DNA from: Mycolicibacterium arabiense
Lineage (GTDB): Bacteria; Actinomycetota; Actinomycetes; Mycobacteriales; Mycobacteriaceae
Direction of reading: 5' to 3'
Assembly (NCBI RefSeq): GCF_010731815.2
Contig: NZ_AP022593.1
Span: 5,208,001-5,272,000 of the forward strand
Length of the DNA: 64,000 nt
In this document: positions 28,664 to 39,078 of the stretch, one piece after another
Position numbering within the stretch: position 1 is the stretch's first letter
Layout: each line of letters starts with the position of its first letter
The notes under the pieces: model-generated
What the model was told of the DNA's origin: nothing
Database searches by the model: none
Seen by the model: the letters and a program-made list of their open reading frames with translations, nothing else
Made by a program: the position numbers and the translations under genes

Positions 28664-29739
28664 TCGTCGGCGTCGTTCGCGGCGTCAGGCGCGTCCTTCG
28701 CGTCAGGCGCGTCCGGTGCTGCGGCATCGGGCGCGGCGGGTTGCCCCGCCTGCTCGTCACCGGGATCGGTGGTCTCATCGCCGGTGTTCTCGTCGCCGGT
28801 GGTGGTGGCGTCGGTATCCGTCGAGGACGTCGGATCCTTCGGGTCCGTTGGGTCCGTGACGCTGCCGCGGACCTCGCCCTGGGCCTGCACCGTGCCGGAC
28901 GTCGTCGTCGTGGGTGCGTCCTCGACGGCGGGCTCGATGTCGGTCCCGGTGGTGGAGTCGGTGTTGGTCTCGGGCTCCGTGGTGGTTTCGGGCTCCGTCT
29001 CGGCGGCCGGGCTGACGGCCGGGGCGGCGGGCTCCTCGGCGGGCGCGTCGACCGGTTCCAGCGACTCGGCGGGCTCCTCGGCCGCGGTGGTCAGCGACAT
29101 CTCGGCCACCTCGGTCGTCTCCGTCGTCGCGAACGGGATGGGCGGTATCGGCGGGATCAGCCAGCCGAGGAAGTAGTTCAACTCCGCGATGCCGAGATTG
29201 ATGAACGACGCCACGGTCGTCGCGGCCACGGCCCCGATGCCGTTGACGTACGACCAGATGTTCAACGGATCGTTGACCACCGGGTCGATGAGGTCGTAGA
29301 CCACGCTGTCGGCGATCGGAACGACGAGGTCGTAGTAGACGATCCCCACCTGATCGCCGATGAGGTAGCCGTACGGGATGAACTGCAGCACGTACTGCGT
29401 GAGTTCGACGCCGTAGTTCACCCAGCCCTGCAGCCACTGGTAGGCCGCATTGATGCCGTCGGACGCCGCATTGAGCGGCACCGGATCGGCCGGTGGCGCG
29501 GGTATCAGCGCGGCGGCCTCGGGGTCCAGCCGTTCGATGGCGTCGCGTGCGACCGCGACCCGATCGGGGCGCAGCGGCTCGAGGACGATCGGCCGGACCG
29601 ACGAGGCCAGGTCGACGCTGCGCGTCACCGCGTCCGGGCCCGTGTCTCGGACCGGTACGGCCACTGTCGACAGGGCCACCGCCGACACCGCGAGAGCGGC
29701 CATGCCCGCCGCCAGTTGAGAACGCAGATCACCGATCAT
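28660..29739 (-). CDS. Exported envelope protein with an acidic Asp/Glu/Thr tail
   Basis: A 359-residue protein. An N-terminal signal or anchor (LAAGMAALAVSAVALSTVAV) is followed by a hydrophobic-aromatic domain (YQWLQGWVNYGVELTQYVLQ, YLIGDQVGIVYYDLVVPIAD, NYFLGWLIPPIPPIPF) of a kind found in several mycobacterial surface proteins, then about 160 residues of Glu/Thr/Asp/Pro-rich, presumably disordered sequence ending in DAPDAKDAPDAANDADD. ATG 29739 is chosen because GAGAGGC lies 7 nt upstream. Function unknown. Its leader shares a box with the Ig-repeat protein gene at 43.7 kb. Confidence 0.8.
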   Translation of the reverse strand: MIGDLRSQLAAGMAALAVSAVALSTVAVPVRDTGPDAVTRSVDLASSVRPIVLEPLRPDRVAVARDAIERLDPEAAALIPAPPADPVPLNAASDGINAAYQWLQGWVNYGVELTQYVLQFIPYGYLIGDQVGIVYYDLVVPIADSVVYDLIDPVVNDPLNIWSYVNGIGAVAATTVASFINLGIAELNYFLGWLIPPIPPIPFATTETTEVAEMSLTTAAEEPAESLEPVDAPAEEPAAPAVSPAAETEPETTTEPETNTDSTTGTDIEPAVEDAPTTTTSGTVQAQGEVRGSVTDPTDPKDPTSSTDTDATTTGDENTGDETTDPGDEQAGQPAAPDAAAPDAPDAKDAPDAANDADD

Positions 29740-29771
29740 GAACAAGGCCTCTCGCCAAGTGGTGCGACGAT

Positions 29772-29783
29772 GCAGAACTTACG
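29772..29783 (-). promoter_or_regulatory. Shared promoter box CGTAAGTTCTGC (copy 1)
   Basis: On the minus strand CGTAAGTTCTGC includes a TAAGTT -10-like hexamer, 26 bp before the envelope protein start. The identical 12-mer occurs upstream of the Ig-repeat protein gene (46981-46992). Confidence 0.55.
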
Positions 29784-29933
29784 CGGTCGTCGGCCCTGTG
29801 CAGGCGGTTCTCGACCAGATGGCCCGCCACCGTCTCGCGCCGCTGCGGCTACTGTGGCCGGTATGCCGGGGCCAGTGTTTTCGTATGGTGAGACGCCGTG
29901 GATGAAACTCGCCGACTGCGGGGTTACACGGGA

Positions 29934-32543
29934 GTGGCTCTGAACCCCCAGCATGGCACATCCCTGCCCAGCCCGGTGGTCCCGCCGAAGCCCCTCGCGG
30001 GGCCGGAGCAGGGCGATTCGACTCTTCAGCCGAGTGCCGCCGCCATGAGACGCGTCCTGCGCCGAGCCCGTGACGGCGTCGCGCTGAACGTCGACGAAGC
30101 CGCGATCGCGATGACCGCCCGCGGCGACGACCTTGCCGATCTGTGCGCCAGTGCCGCCCGGGTCAGGGACGCCGGACTCGAGGCGGCAGGCCTGCGCGGA
30201 GCGACGGGCAAGCTGCCGGTGAGCTATTCGCGCAAGGTGTTCATCCCGGTGACGCATCTGTGCCGCGACAAGTGCCACTACTGCACGTTCGTGACGGTGC
30301 CCGGCAAGCTGCGCGCCGAGGGCAAGGGCATGTTCATGGAGCCCGACGAGATCCTCGACGTCGCGCGTCGCGGCGCGGAATTGGGCTGCAAGGAAGCGCT
30401 GTTCACCCTGGGCGATCGGCCCGAGACCCGCTGGGACGAAGCCCGCCAGTGGCTCGACGAGCGCGGTTACGACTCGACGCTCGACTACGTGCGCGCCATG
30501 GCCATCAGGGTGCTCGAGGAGACCGGGCTGCTGCCGCACCTCAACCCGGGTGTGATGAGCTGGTCGGAGCTGTCGCGGCTCAAGCCGGTCGCGCCGTCGA
30601 TGGGCATGATGCTCGAGACCACGTCGCGGCGGCTGTTCGAGACGAAGGGGCTCGCGCACTACGGCAGCCCCGACAAGGACCCCACGGTGCGGCTGCGCAC
30701 CCTCGACGACGCGGGTCGGCTGTCGGTTCCGTTCACCACCGGTCTGCTGGTGGGCATCGGGGAGACGCTGACCGAGCGGGCCGAGACCGTGCACGCGATT
30801 CGTCGCTCGCACAAGGAGTTCGGTCACGTGCAGGAAGTGATCGTGCAGAACTTCCGCGCCAAGGAGCACACCGTGATGGCGGGGGTTCCGGACACCGGGA
30901 TCGACGACTTCATCGCGACGGTGGCCGTCACCCGTCTGGTGATGGGGCCGAAGATGCGCATTCAGGCGCCGCCCAACCTGGTGTCGCGCGAGGAGTGCCT
31001 CGCGCTGATCGGTGCCGGCGTCGACGACTGGGGTGGCGTGTCGCCGCTGACCCCGGATCATGTCAACCCGGAGCGGCCGTGGCCCGCACTCGACGAGCTG
31101 GCCGCGGTGACCGCCGAAGCCGGTTACGACCTGGTGCAGCGCCTCACCGCCCAGCCGCAGTACGTGCAGGCCGGCGCCGCCTGGATCGACCCGCGCGTGC
31201 AGGGTCACGTCGCTGCGCTGGCCGACCCCGAGACCGGGCTCGCGCGCGACGTCAACCCGGTGGGCAGGCCGTGGCAGGAACCGGACGAGGCCGCCGAGTC
31301 GCTCGGCCGCACCGACCTGAACACCGCGATCGACTCCGAGGGCCGCCGCACCGAGACCCGCAGCGACCTGGGCAGCGCGTTCGGCGACTGGGAGTCGATC
31401 AGGGCCAAGGTCGAAGAACTCGCCGCCCGCGCGCCGGAACGCATCGACACCGACGTGCTGGCCGCGTTGCGGTCGGCCGAGCGTAACCCGGCCGGGTGCA
31501 GCGACGACGAGTACCTGGCGCTGGCGACCGCGGAGGGCCCGGCGATGGACGCCGTTGCCGCGCTTGCGGATTCGTTGCGCCGCGACGTGGTGGGTGACGA
31601 CGTGACCTACGTCGTGAACCGGAACATCAACTTCACCAACATCTGCTACACGGGCTGCCGGTTCTGCGCGTTCGCCCAACGCAAGGGTGACGCGGACGCG
31701 TTCTCGCTGTCGACCGACGAGGTCGCCAACCGCGCGTGGGAGGCGCACGTCGCGGGCGCCACGGAGGTCTGCATGCAGGGGGGCATCGACCCCGAGCTGC
31801 CCGTCACCGGCTACGCCGACATCGTCCGCGCGGTCAAGGCGCGGGTGCCGTCGATGCACGTACATGCGTTCTCGCCCATGGAGATCGCCAACGGCGTGAC
31901 CCGCGGCGGCACGTCGATCCGGGAGTGGTTGACGAGCTTGCGCGAGGCCGGTCTGGACTCGATTCCGGGTACGGCCGCGGAGATCCTCGACGACGAGGTG
32001 CGGTGGGTGCTCACCAAGGGCAAGCTGCCGACGTCGATGTGGATCGAGGTCGTCACCACGGCGCACGAGGTCGGGCTGAAGTCGTCGTCGACGATGATGT
32101 ACGGCCACGTCGATCAGCCGCGGCACTGGGTCGGGCACCTCAACGTGCTGCGCGACATCCAGGACCGCACAGGTGGATTCACCGAGTTCGTGCCGCTGCC
32201 GTTCGTGCACCAGTCCTCGCCGCTGTACCTGGCAGGCGGAGCGCGCCCCGGGCCGACGCACCGCGACAACCGGGCCGTGCACGCACTGGGCCGGATCATG
32301 CTGCACGGCAGGATCGACAACATCCAGACCAGCTGGGTGAAGCTGGGCGTCGAGCGCACCCAGGTGATGCTCAACGGTGGTGCCAACGACCTCGGCGGCA
32401 CGCTGATGGAGGAGACCATCTCGCGGATGGCCGGCTCGGAGAACGGGTCCGCCAAGTCGGTCGCCGAACTCACGGCGATCGCCGAGGGCATCGGCCGTCC
32501 GGCCCGCCAGCGCACGACGACCTACACCCCCCTCGCCGCCTGA
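29934..32543 (+). CDS. fbiC: FO synthase FbiC (coenzyme F420 biosynthesis)
   Basis: A fusion of CofG and CofH, about 869 residues. Each half is a radical-SAM barrel: CRDKCHYC in the first (Cys110, 114, 117 from this start) and CYTGCRFC in the second. It joins tyrosine and 5-amino-6-ribitylaminouracil to make FO, the deazaflavin chromophore of F420. Conserved segments include [19 protein letters not shown] and [23 protein letters not shown] 29934 fits homologue N-termini (ending SLPSPVVPP). A GTG at 29898 lies 8 nt after the -10 box TATGGT (29884-29889) and could be the true leaderless start. Orthologue of Rv1173. Confidence 0.95.
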   Translation: MALNPQHGTSLPSPVVPPKPLAGPEQGDSTLQPSAAAMRRVLRRARDGVALNVDEAAIAMTARGDDLADLCASAARVRDAGLEAAGLRGATGKLPVSYSRKVFIPVTHLCRDKCHYCTFVTVPGKLRAEGKGMFMEPDEILDVARRGAELGCKEALFTLGDRPETRWDEARQWLDERGYDSTLDYVRAMAIRVLEETGLLPHLNPGVMSWSELSRLKPVAPSMGMMLETTSRRLFETKGLAHYGSPDKDPTVRLRTLDDAGRLSVPFTTGLLVGIGETLTERAETVHAIRRSHKEFGHVQEVIVQNFRAKEHTVMAGVPDTGIDDFIATVAVTRLVMGPKMRIQAPPNLVSREECLALIGAGVDDWGGVSPLTPDHVNPERPWPALDELAAVTAEAGYDLVQRLTAQPQYVQAGAAWIDPRVQGHVAALADPETGLARDVNPVGRPWQEPDEAAESLGRTDLNTAIDSEGRRTETRSDLGSAFGDWESIRAKVEELAARAPERIDTDVLAALRSAERNPAGCSDDEYLALATAEGPAMDAVAALADSLRRDVVGDDVTYVVNRNINFTNICYTGCRFCAFAQRKGDADAFSLSTDEVANRAWEAHVAGATEVCMQGGIDPELPVTGYADIVRAVKARVPSMHVHAFSPMEIANGVTRGGTSIREWLTSLREAGLDSIPGTAAEILDDEVRWVLTKGKLPTSMWIEVVTTAHEVGLKSSSTMMYGHVDQPRHWVGHLNVLRDIQDRTGGFTEFVPLPFVHQSSPLYLAGGARPGPTHRDNRAVHALGRIMLHGRIDNIQTSWVKLGVERTQVMLNGGANDLGGTLMEETISRMAGSENGSAKSVAELTAIAEGIGRPARQRTTTYTPLAA

Positions 32544-32591
32544 CCCACCCCGCCTTCTCGAGGTGCCCCTTGAAGTGGGTCAACTTTTTCG

Positions 32592-32651
32592 GCGAGCGTG
32601 CGTGTCTGCGGGCGACACGCCGGGTTCGAACCCGAGTTCACGCACGCTCGC
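32592..32651. terminator. Family A hairpin, copy 1
   Basis: Arms 32592-32604 and 32639-32651 (GCGAGCGTGCGTG and complement) are perfect, and the interior holds a further palindrome CGGGTTCGAACCCG (32621-32634). It lies between convergent fbiC and the Excalibur gene. A near-identical copy in inverted orientation occurs at 33976-34035. Confidence 0.75.
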
Positions 32652-32661
32652 GCGGGGTCGG

Positions 32662-33249
32662 TCAGCTCAGCTGTTCGGCCTTGACGAGGCAGTTGACGTC
32701 CTGACCGTCATTGGCGACGCCCGAGTCGACGAGCACGTCGGCCTGGATCTCGCACGACAACGTCGCGGCGGCGCCGATCGCCGGGTCGGCCCCGACCCAC
32801 CACGTGGGATCCCCGGCAGACTGCGGAAACTCGGCGTGACCGCCGCAGCGGTTGGTGACCTGCGTGGTGGTCGGATCGGAGTCGACCGGAACCGTGATGT
32901 CGATGCAGTCGGCACCGGTCCAGTCGACCACCGTGACGAGGCTGCCGGCGCCCGCAAGGGGAGTGGGCGCAACGGGAGCGGCGGTCGTCGAGGTGGACGG
33001 CGCGGCAGGCACGAACGGTGCCGGCGCGTAGACGGGCGCGCCGCCGCTGCCGCCGCTCTCGCAGGCCACACCGTCGCCGTCGCGGTCGAGCTTGCGGCTG
33101 TAGCCCGGCTGTCCGGCGTACAAAGGCGCAGCCCCCGCCGCCCTCGCCTCGGCGCAGCTGCCGTACGCACCTGCGACTGGCGACGTGATCAGCGCGGTGA
33201 GTGGAATCGCCAGTGCGCTGCACGCGGCGTACACGACGGTCTTCTTCAT
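32662..33249 (-). CDS. Secreted Excalibur-domain calcium-binding protein
   Basis: A 195-residue exported protein: signal peptide (VVYAACSALAIPLTALITSPVAG), then an Excalibur domain with CAEARAAGAAPLYAGQPGY and the calcium loop DRDGDGVACE, a Pro/Thr linker, and a C-terminal domain of about 100 residues with four Cys (ADCID, NRCGGH, SCEIQ, NCLVK) likely forming two disulfides; the last part resembles the small secreted proteins that contain an EIQADVLVDS-type block. ATG 33249 follows GGGGGGCTCG by a few nt. Excalibur domains bind Ca2+ at the cell surface. Function otherwise unknown. Confidence 0.85.
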   Translation of the reverse strand: MKKTVVYAACSALAIPLTALITSPVAGAYGSCAEARAAGAAPLYAGQPGYSRKLDRDGDGVACESGGSGGAPVYAPAPFVPAAPSTSTTAAPVAPTPLAGAGSLVTVVDWTGADCIDITVPVDSDPTTTQVTNRCGGHAEFPQSAGDPTWWVGADPAIGAAATLSCEIQADVLVDSGVANDGQDVNCLVKAEQLS

Positions 33250-33416
33250 TCGAGCCCCCCAGGACCTTGTTTGACACGGTGGCCGAACGAGCCACCGGGA
33301 ACAGATCGGAACCGTCGACAAGATCGTTACGCGCCGGCGGAATGAAATCGGACTGCGGTCCGTTTGAATCGACGACGGTGTCGGAGAGTCCGGCGCCCCA
33401 GTCCAAGGAGATTGAC

Positions 33417-33965
33417 ATGACCGCAGCAGTTGCCGCCGACCTGACCGCCGGAACCTGGGCCATCGACCCCGTCCACTCGTCCATCGGCTTCTCCGTACGC
33501 CACCTCGTCGTGAGCAAGGTGCGCGGCACGTTCGGGAACTTCTCCGGCGCGATCACGGTCGCCGAGGACGGCACCCCCTCGGTCACGGCCGAGATCGCCG
33601 TCGACTCCGTGAACACCGGCAACGAGCAGCGCGACGCGCACCTCAAGGCCGCAGACTTCTTCGACGTCGAGAACCACCCGACCGCCACGTTCGTCTCGAC
33701 GGGCGTGCGCCAGGACGGCAGCGACTACGTGCTCGACGGCGACTTCACGCTCAAGGGCGTCACCAAGCCGATCCAGCTGAAGCTCGAGTACAACGGCGTC
33801 AACCCGGGCATGGGCCACGGTCAGGTCGCCGGCTTCGAGGCGTCAGTCGTGATCAACCGCAAGGACTTCGGCATCGACATCGACATGCCGTTGGAGACCG
33901 GCGGCGCGGTGGTGGGCGACAAGATCACCATCACCCTCGAGATCGAGGCACTCAAGCAGGCCTGA
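33417..33965 (+). CDS. YceI-family lipocalin-like protein
   Basis: A 182-residue YceI protein with the family hallmarks WAIDPVHSSIGFSVRHLVVSKVRGTF (given here as its start WAIDPVHSSIGFSV), NEQRDAHLKAADFFD, HPTATFVST and DFTLKGVTKPIQL. YceI folds into an extended beta barrel that binds isoprenoid or other amphiphilic lipids. No signal peptide is visible, so unlike E. coli YceI it seems cytoplasmic. AAGGAG lies 6 nt before the ATG. It is followed by a family A hairpin, so it is a single-gene unit. No upstream promoter stood out in the 167-bp gap. Confidence 0.92.
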   Translation: MTAAVAADLTAGTWAIDPVHSSIGFSVRHLVVSKVRGTFGNFSGAITVAEDGTPSVTAEIAVDSVNTGNEQRDAHLKAADFFDVENHPTATFVSTGVRQDGSDYVLDGDFTLKGVTKPIQLKLEYNGVNPGMGHGQVAGFEASVVINRKDFGIDIDMPLETGGAVVGDKITITLEIEALKQA

Positions 33966-33975
33966 CCTCCGCTGC

Positions 33976-34035
33976 GCGAGCGTGCGTGAACTCGGGTTCT
34001 TGCGCGGCGTGTCGCCCGCAGACACGCACGCTCGC
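33976..34035. terminator. Family A hairpin, copy 2 (inverted)
   Basis: Arms 33976-33988 and 34023-34035 are perfect. Its reverse complement matches copy 1 at 56 of 60 positions, loop included. It begins 10 bp after the YceI stop. Confidence 0.75.
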
Positions 34036-34269
34036 GGGATGGCTCGCGTGAGGGCTGTGCAATGCCGCCGCGACACCCCGCGAAGTACTTGGCGGGTTTT
34101 ATCTGCAACGTCTAGTATCAGTAACCGCGCGCCACCCCTCGGGGCGGCGCGCGAAGTTAGGGCACACTGAGACAGGCGTCCAAGTATCGGCAACGCATAC
34201 TTGCTCCGGCTTCCTCAGGAGCCCTGAGAACAACCCCGACCAGCGGCCCACTGGACAGGAGAGACACCC
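34036..34269 (+). promoter_or_regulatory. fdxC promoter and hairpin-rich leader
   Basis: A -10 box TAGTAT lies at 34113-34118, placing the RNA start near 34125. Directly after it, 34126-34153 can fold into a very stable GC hairpin (8-bp outer stem, one A-C mismatch, 4-bp inner stem). Further on are CAAGTAT/ATACTTG (34181-34203) and CTCAGG/CCTGAG (34214-34228). AGGAG (34257-34261) is the ribosome site. No coding potential is seen. Confidence 0.55.
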
Positions 34270-34593
34270 GTGACGTACACCATTGCCGAACCCTGTGTCG
34301 ACGTGAAAGACAAGGCATGTATCGAAGAGTGCCCCGTCGACTGCATCTATGAGGGTGCTCGGATGCTGTACATCCACCCCGACGAGTGCGTGGACTGCGG
34401 CGCTTGCGAGCCGGTCTGCCCGGTCGAGGCGATCTACTACGAGGACGACGTCCCCGACCAGTGGAGTGCCTACACCCAGCACAACGCCGACTTCTTCAGC
34501 GAACTCGGCTCGCCGGGTGGTGCGTCCAAGGTCGGCCAGACGGACAACGATCCGGCGGCCGTGAAGGAACTGGCTCCTCAGGGCGAGGGCTGA
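34270..34593 (+). CDS. fdxC: Ferredoxin FdxC, 7Fe type
   Basis: A 107-residue ferredoxin with two cluster motifs. The first, [17 protein letters not shown], has the wide spacing of a 3Fe-4S site; the second, [12 protein letters not shown], is a classic 4Fe-4S site. This is the actinobacterial seven-iron ferredoxin that donates electrons to cytochromes P450 and other redox enzymes; Rv1177 is essential. The GTG start has AGGAG 8 nt upstream. The dapC gene follows 14 nt after the stop. Confidence 0.95.
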   Translation: MTYTIAEPCVDVKDKACIEECPVDCIYEGARMLYIHPDECVDCGACEPVCPVEAIYYEDDVPDQWSAYTQHNADFFSELGSPGGASKVGQTDNDPAAVKELAPQGEG

Positions 34594-34607
34594 CGCCCGC
34601 GTTCTCG

Positions 34608-35708
34608 ATGCCCCGCCGCGTCTCGGCGTCCCTACCGGTCTTCCCGTGGGACACGCTCGCCGACGTGACGGCGGTGGCACGCGCACACCCCGACGGCATC
34701 GTCGATCTGTCGGTGGGTACCCCCGTGGACCCGGTCGCCCCGGTGATTCGGGATGCCCTGGCTGCGGCGAGTTCGGCGCCCGGCTACCCGACGACGGCCG
34801 GCACGGCCGCGCTGCGGACGGCGATGGCCAGGGCGCTCGAGCGTCGGTACGGCATCACGGATCTCGCCGACGATGCCGTGCTGCCGGTGATCGGCACCAA
34901 GGAACTCATCGCGTGGCTTCCCACGCTGATCGGGCTGGGCCCCGATGACACGGTCGTGGTGCCGGAGCTGGCCTACCCGACCTACGACGTCGGCGCGCGG
35001 TTGACCAACGCCCAGGTCGTGCGCGCGGACTCGCTGACCCAGATCGGCCCCCGGACGCCCGCGCTGGTCTTCCTCAACTCGCCGAGCAACCCGACGGGTG
35101 CCGTGCTCGGCGTCGACCATCTCCGCAAGGTGGTCGGCTGGGCCCGCGAACGCGGAGTGCTGGTGGCCTCCGACGAGTGCTACCTCGGCCTGGGCTGGGA
35201 AGCCGAACCGGTGTCGATATTGCACCCGTCGGTGAGCGACGGCGACCACACGGGTCTGCTGGCGGTGCACTCGCTGTCCAAGACGTCCTCGCTGGCGGGC
35301 TACCGCGCCGGCTTCGTCGCGGGCGACCCGGCCGTCGTCGCCGAACTGCTGGCCGTACGCAAGCACGCCGGGATGATGGTGCCCACCCCCGTGCAGGCCG
35401 CGATGGTCGCCGCGCTCGACGACGACGACCACGAAGCCGAGCAGCGCAAGCGCTACGCCCACCGTCGGACCGGCCTGCTGCGCGCGGTGCGCGACGCGGG
35501 CTTCACCGTCGACCACTCCGAGGCCGGGCTCTACCTGTGGGCGACACGCGACGAGCCATGCCGGGAGACCCTGGCCTGGTTCGCAGACCGCGGCATCCTG
35601 GTGGCGCCCGGCGAGTTCTACGGCCCGAGGGGCGGCCGCCACGTGCGCATCGCGCTCACGGCGACCGACGAACGCATCGACGCTGCCGTCGCTCGCCTCG
35701 CCGCCTGA
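34608..35708 (+). CDS. dapC: Succinyl-diaminopimelate aminotransferase DapC
   Basis: A 366-residue fold-type I PLP aminotransferase. The Schiff-base Lys is in VHSLSKTSSLAGYRAGF, PLP contacts are in LNSPSNPTGAVL and SDECYLGL, and the C-terminal Arg is in GGRHVRIALT. In lysine/DAP synthesis it converts N-succinyl-2-amino-6-ketopimelate to N-succinyl-LL-DAP, between DapD and DapE, which are 12 kb downstream. Orthologue of Rv1178. It is cotranscribed with fdxC judging from the 14-nt gap. Start ATG 34608 follows fdxC; no better start is seen. Confidence 0.88.
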   Translation: MPRRVSASLPVFPWDTLADVTAVARAHPDGIVDLSVGTPVDPVAPVIRDALAAASSAPGYPTTAGTAALRTAMARALERRYGITDLADDAVLPVIGTKELIAWLPTLIGLGPDDTVVVPELAYPTYDVGARLTNAQVVRADSLTQIGPRTPALVFLNSPSNPTGAVLGVDHLRKVVGWARERGVLVASDECYLGLGWEAEPVSILHPSVSDGDHTGLLAVHSLSKTSSLAGYRAGFVAGDPAVVAELLAVRKHAGMMVPTPVQAAMVAALDDDDHEAEQRKRYAHRRTGLLRAVRDAGFTVDHSEAGLYLWATRDEPCRETLAWFADRGILVAPGEFYGPRGGRHVRIALTATDERIDAAVARLAA

Positions 35709-35711
35709 CTG

Positions 35712-35774
35712 CGCCGAACCGGACAGTCACGTCGCGATTTCGCCGTGCGAACGACGTGACGCTCCAGTTCGGCG
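35712..35774. terminator. Family B hairpin, copy 1
   Basis: Arms 35712-35734 and 35752-35774 (23 bp, three mismatches; core AGTCACGTCG/CGACGTGAC) lie between convergent dapC and pruC. A sibling with near-identical arms and the same length is at 59456-59520. Confidence 0.72.
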
Positions 35775-35782
35775 GAAGACCC

Positions 35783-37357
35783 TCAGCGAGCCGTCGCCCG
35801 CAGGCTGAGCGAAAGCACCAGGCGCACATCGGGGTCGGCGAGCGACGTGCCCAGCTTCTCCTCGACGCGCCGGATGCGGTAGCGCACGGTGTTGGGGTGA
35901 ACGTGCAGCCAGTGCGCGGCCGCCGCCACGTCGCCGAAGGCGTCGAGATAGGCGCGCAGCGTCTCCGCCAGCGCTGGGTCGTCGTCGCGCAGCGCGCGGA
36001 TGCGCGGATCGATCAGGCGCTCGTCGGCTGCGACCATCGTGACGATCTCGTCGAGGACGACGGTGGTGCGCGCCTCGTCGAGCGTCGTCACCTGGCCGAG
36101 GGTGCCGGGGTGGCGGACGGCGCTGTCGAGCACGCGGTCGACCTCGCCGCGGGCCGCCGCTACTCCGGCCAGCCCAGCACTCGGCGAGGCGATTACGGCG
36201 CGCAGTTCGATGCCCAGCTCTGCGTGCAGCGCACCGATCGTGCCGCGGATCCACGAAGGCACCGACGCCCGGCCGGTGTCCGGGAACAGGACGTACACCC
36301 GCGACCCGCCCGACGCGACCTGCGCGTCGGGGCGAAATGCACTGGCGCTCAGCGACAACGCGTTCGCCAGACGAGCCGCCTGGGGTTGCGCGCCGTCGAA
36401 GCCGATCACCGCGGGCCGACCGTCGGTGGCGATGCCGAGATTCCGCGCCAGGTCGCCGACGCCGCCGTTCGCGTTGCGCAGACCGAGGAGCTCCTGCACC
36501 AGCGCGGCATGGGTCGACGGCGCGGCGGCCAGCCGGGCCACGATGCGCCCGGCCAGCACGGCCGCACCCCGCAGCACCTCGTCGACGTCCTCGGCGAGCG
36601 GCCGCGAGCCCTCCTGGAGCCAGATGGTGCCCGCGAACCTCGGCGCGCGGTCGTCGGTGGTTCGACGGTGGATGCCGACCGCCCGGCGCGGCCGCAGCCC
36701 CAGCTCGGGGCGCGCCTCGACACGGACCACGTCGCCGGCGCGCACCGCGTCGAACACGCCCCACTGGCTCAGCCAGGCGAGGTGATCCGGTGGTCCAGCC
36801 CGCCCGAGGATCGACAGCCTGCGTAGTTCGTCGGCCTCGTCGTTGGACGCCGAGTACGCCAGCACGTGCGAGCCCTCGTCCTCGATGCTCACCATGCCGT
36901 GGGTGCGGTCGGCGATCGACTGCGCCAGGCCGAACAGGTCGGTTCCGCTGTCGTGCAACGGGTCTGCGCGGTCACCGTGGTGTTCGAAGACGTGGTCGAC
37001 GAGCCGGTACAGCCGTTCCCAGCGGGCTCGCGGCTCGACGGCCACCACCGCCGTCCCCGCGGCGATGGCGCGGGCGGTCACGGCGTCCGACGGTTGCTTG
37101 ACGAAGATCGCGGCGGGCACCCGGGGCGCGGCCTGCCGCACCAACCAGGCCAGCACCTCGTCGTCCCCGACGCCGAGCAGCAGGAACACGTCGGCCGACA
37201 CCGACGCCGCGGCCACACCGAGGCGCACGTCGTCGGAGTCGATCAGCGCCGCGGAGGCCACCGGCAGGTCCAGACCGCGCGGCGCCTCCACCAGCGTCAC
37301 CATCGTGGCGTCGAGCGCGAGCACCAGCTGGCCCAGGCTGACCCCGGTCTTCACCAT
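35783..37357 (-). CDS. pruC: PucR-family transcriptional regulator PruC
   Basis: A 524-residue regulator with an N-terminal PucR-type sensory domain, a central GGDEF-like degenerate region and a C-terminal HTH (LRAYLDAFGDVAAAAHWLHV, HPNTVRYRIRRVEEKLG), the PucR/CdaR architecture. It lies divergent from the proline catabolic genes, as Rv1186c does; the mycobacterial protein was named PruC as an activator of pruA and pruB. ATG 37357 is chosen because TAGCAT (37371-37366) is 8 nt upstream, and the longer frame runs into the palindromic control region. Confidence 0.88.
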   Translation of the reverse strand: MVKTGVSLGQLVLALDATMVTLVEAPRGLDLPVASAALIDSDDVRLGVAAASVSADVFLLLGVGDDEVLAWLVRQAAPRVPAAIFVKQPSDAVTARAIAAGTAVVAVEPRARWERLYRLVDHVFEHHGDRADPLHDSGTDLFGLAQSIADRTHGMVSIEDEGSHVLAYSASNDEADELRRLSILGRAGPPDHLAWLSQWGVFDAVRAGDVVRVEARPELGLRPRRAVGIHRRTTDDRAPRFAGTIWLQEGSRPLAEDVDEVLRGAAVLAGRIVARLAAAPSTHAALVQELLGLRNANGGVGDLARNLGIATDGRPAVIGFDGAQPQAARLANALSLSASAFRPDAQVASGGSRVYVLFPDTGRASVPSWIRGTIGALHAELGIELRAVIASPSAGLAGVAAARGEVDRVLDSAVRHPGTLGQVTTLDEARTTVVLDEIVTMVAADERLIDPRIRALRDDDPALAETLRAYLDAFGDVAAAAHWLHVHPNTVRYRIRRVEEKLGTSLADPDVRLVLSLSLRATAR

Positions 37358-37390
37358 GTTGTCCGATGCTACCGGCGAAGCGGCCAACCA

Positions 37391-37406
37391 TTGTCCGATC
37401 GGCCAA
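37391..37406. promoter_or_regulatory. Candidate PruC operator
   Basis: TTGTCCGATCGGCCAA is a near-perfect 16-bp palindrome (one base pair off). Related pieces sit around it: GCGGCCAACCATTGTCCG at 37379-37396 and TCGGCCAATCATCCG at 37399-37413, and TTGTCCGAT also occurs at 37359-37367. It is midway between pruC and pruA. Confidence 0.5.
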
Positions 37407-37440
37407 TCATCCGAAGGCGACGATGCGCGATGGTGTGAGC

Positions 37441-39077
<1,637 letters not shown>

Positions 39078-39078
<1 letters not shown>

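Noticed and set aside
29736..32306. Very long open frame on the minus strand opposite fbiC
   Set aside because: It is a high-GC antisense shadow: Arg/His/Gly-rich translation, no domain, and full overlap with the well-conserved fbiC.
32615..32645. tRNA T-arm-like sequence (GGGTTCGAACCC)
   Set aside because: It lies inside the family A hairpin; no acceptor stem, D-arm or anticodon arm surrounds it, and the inverted copy at 33976 lacks the motif.
34150..34170. Possible IdeR iron box near GTTAGGGCA upstream of fdxC
   Set aside because: Only one short TTAGG half matches the 19-bp consensus; too weak to claim.
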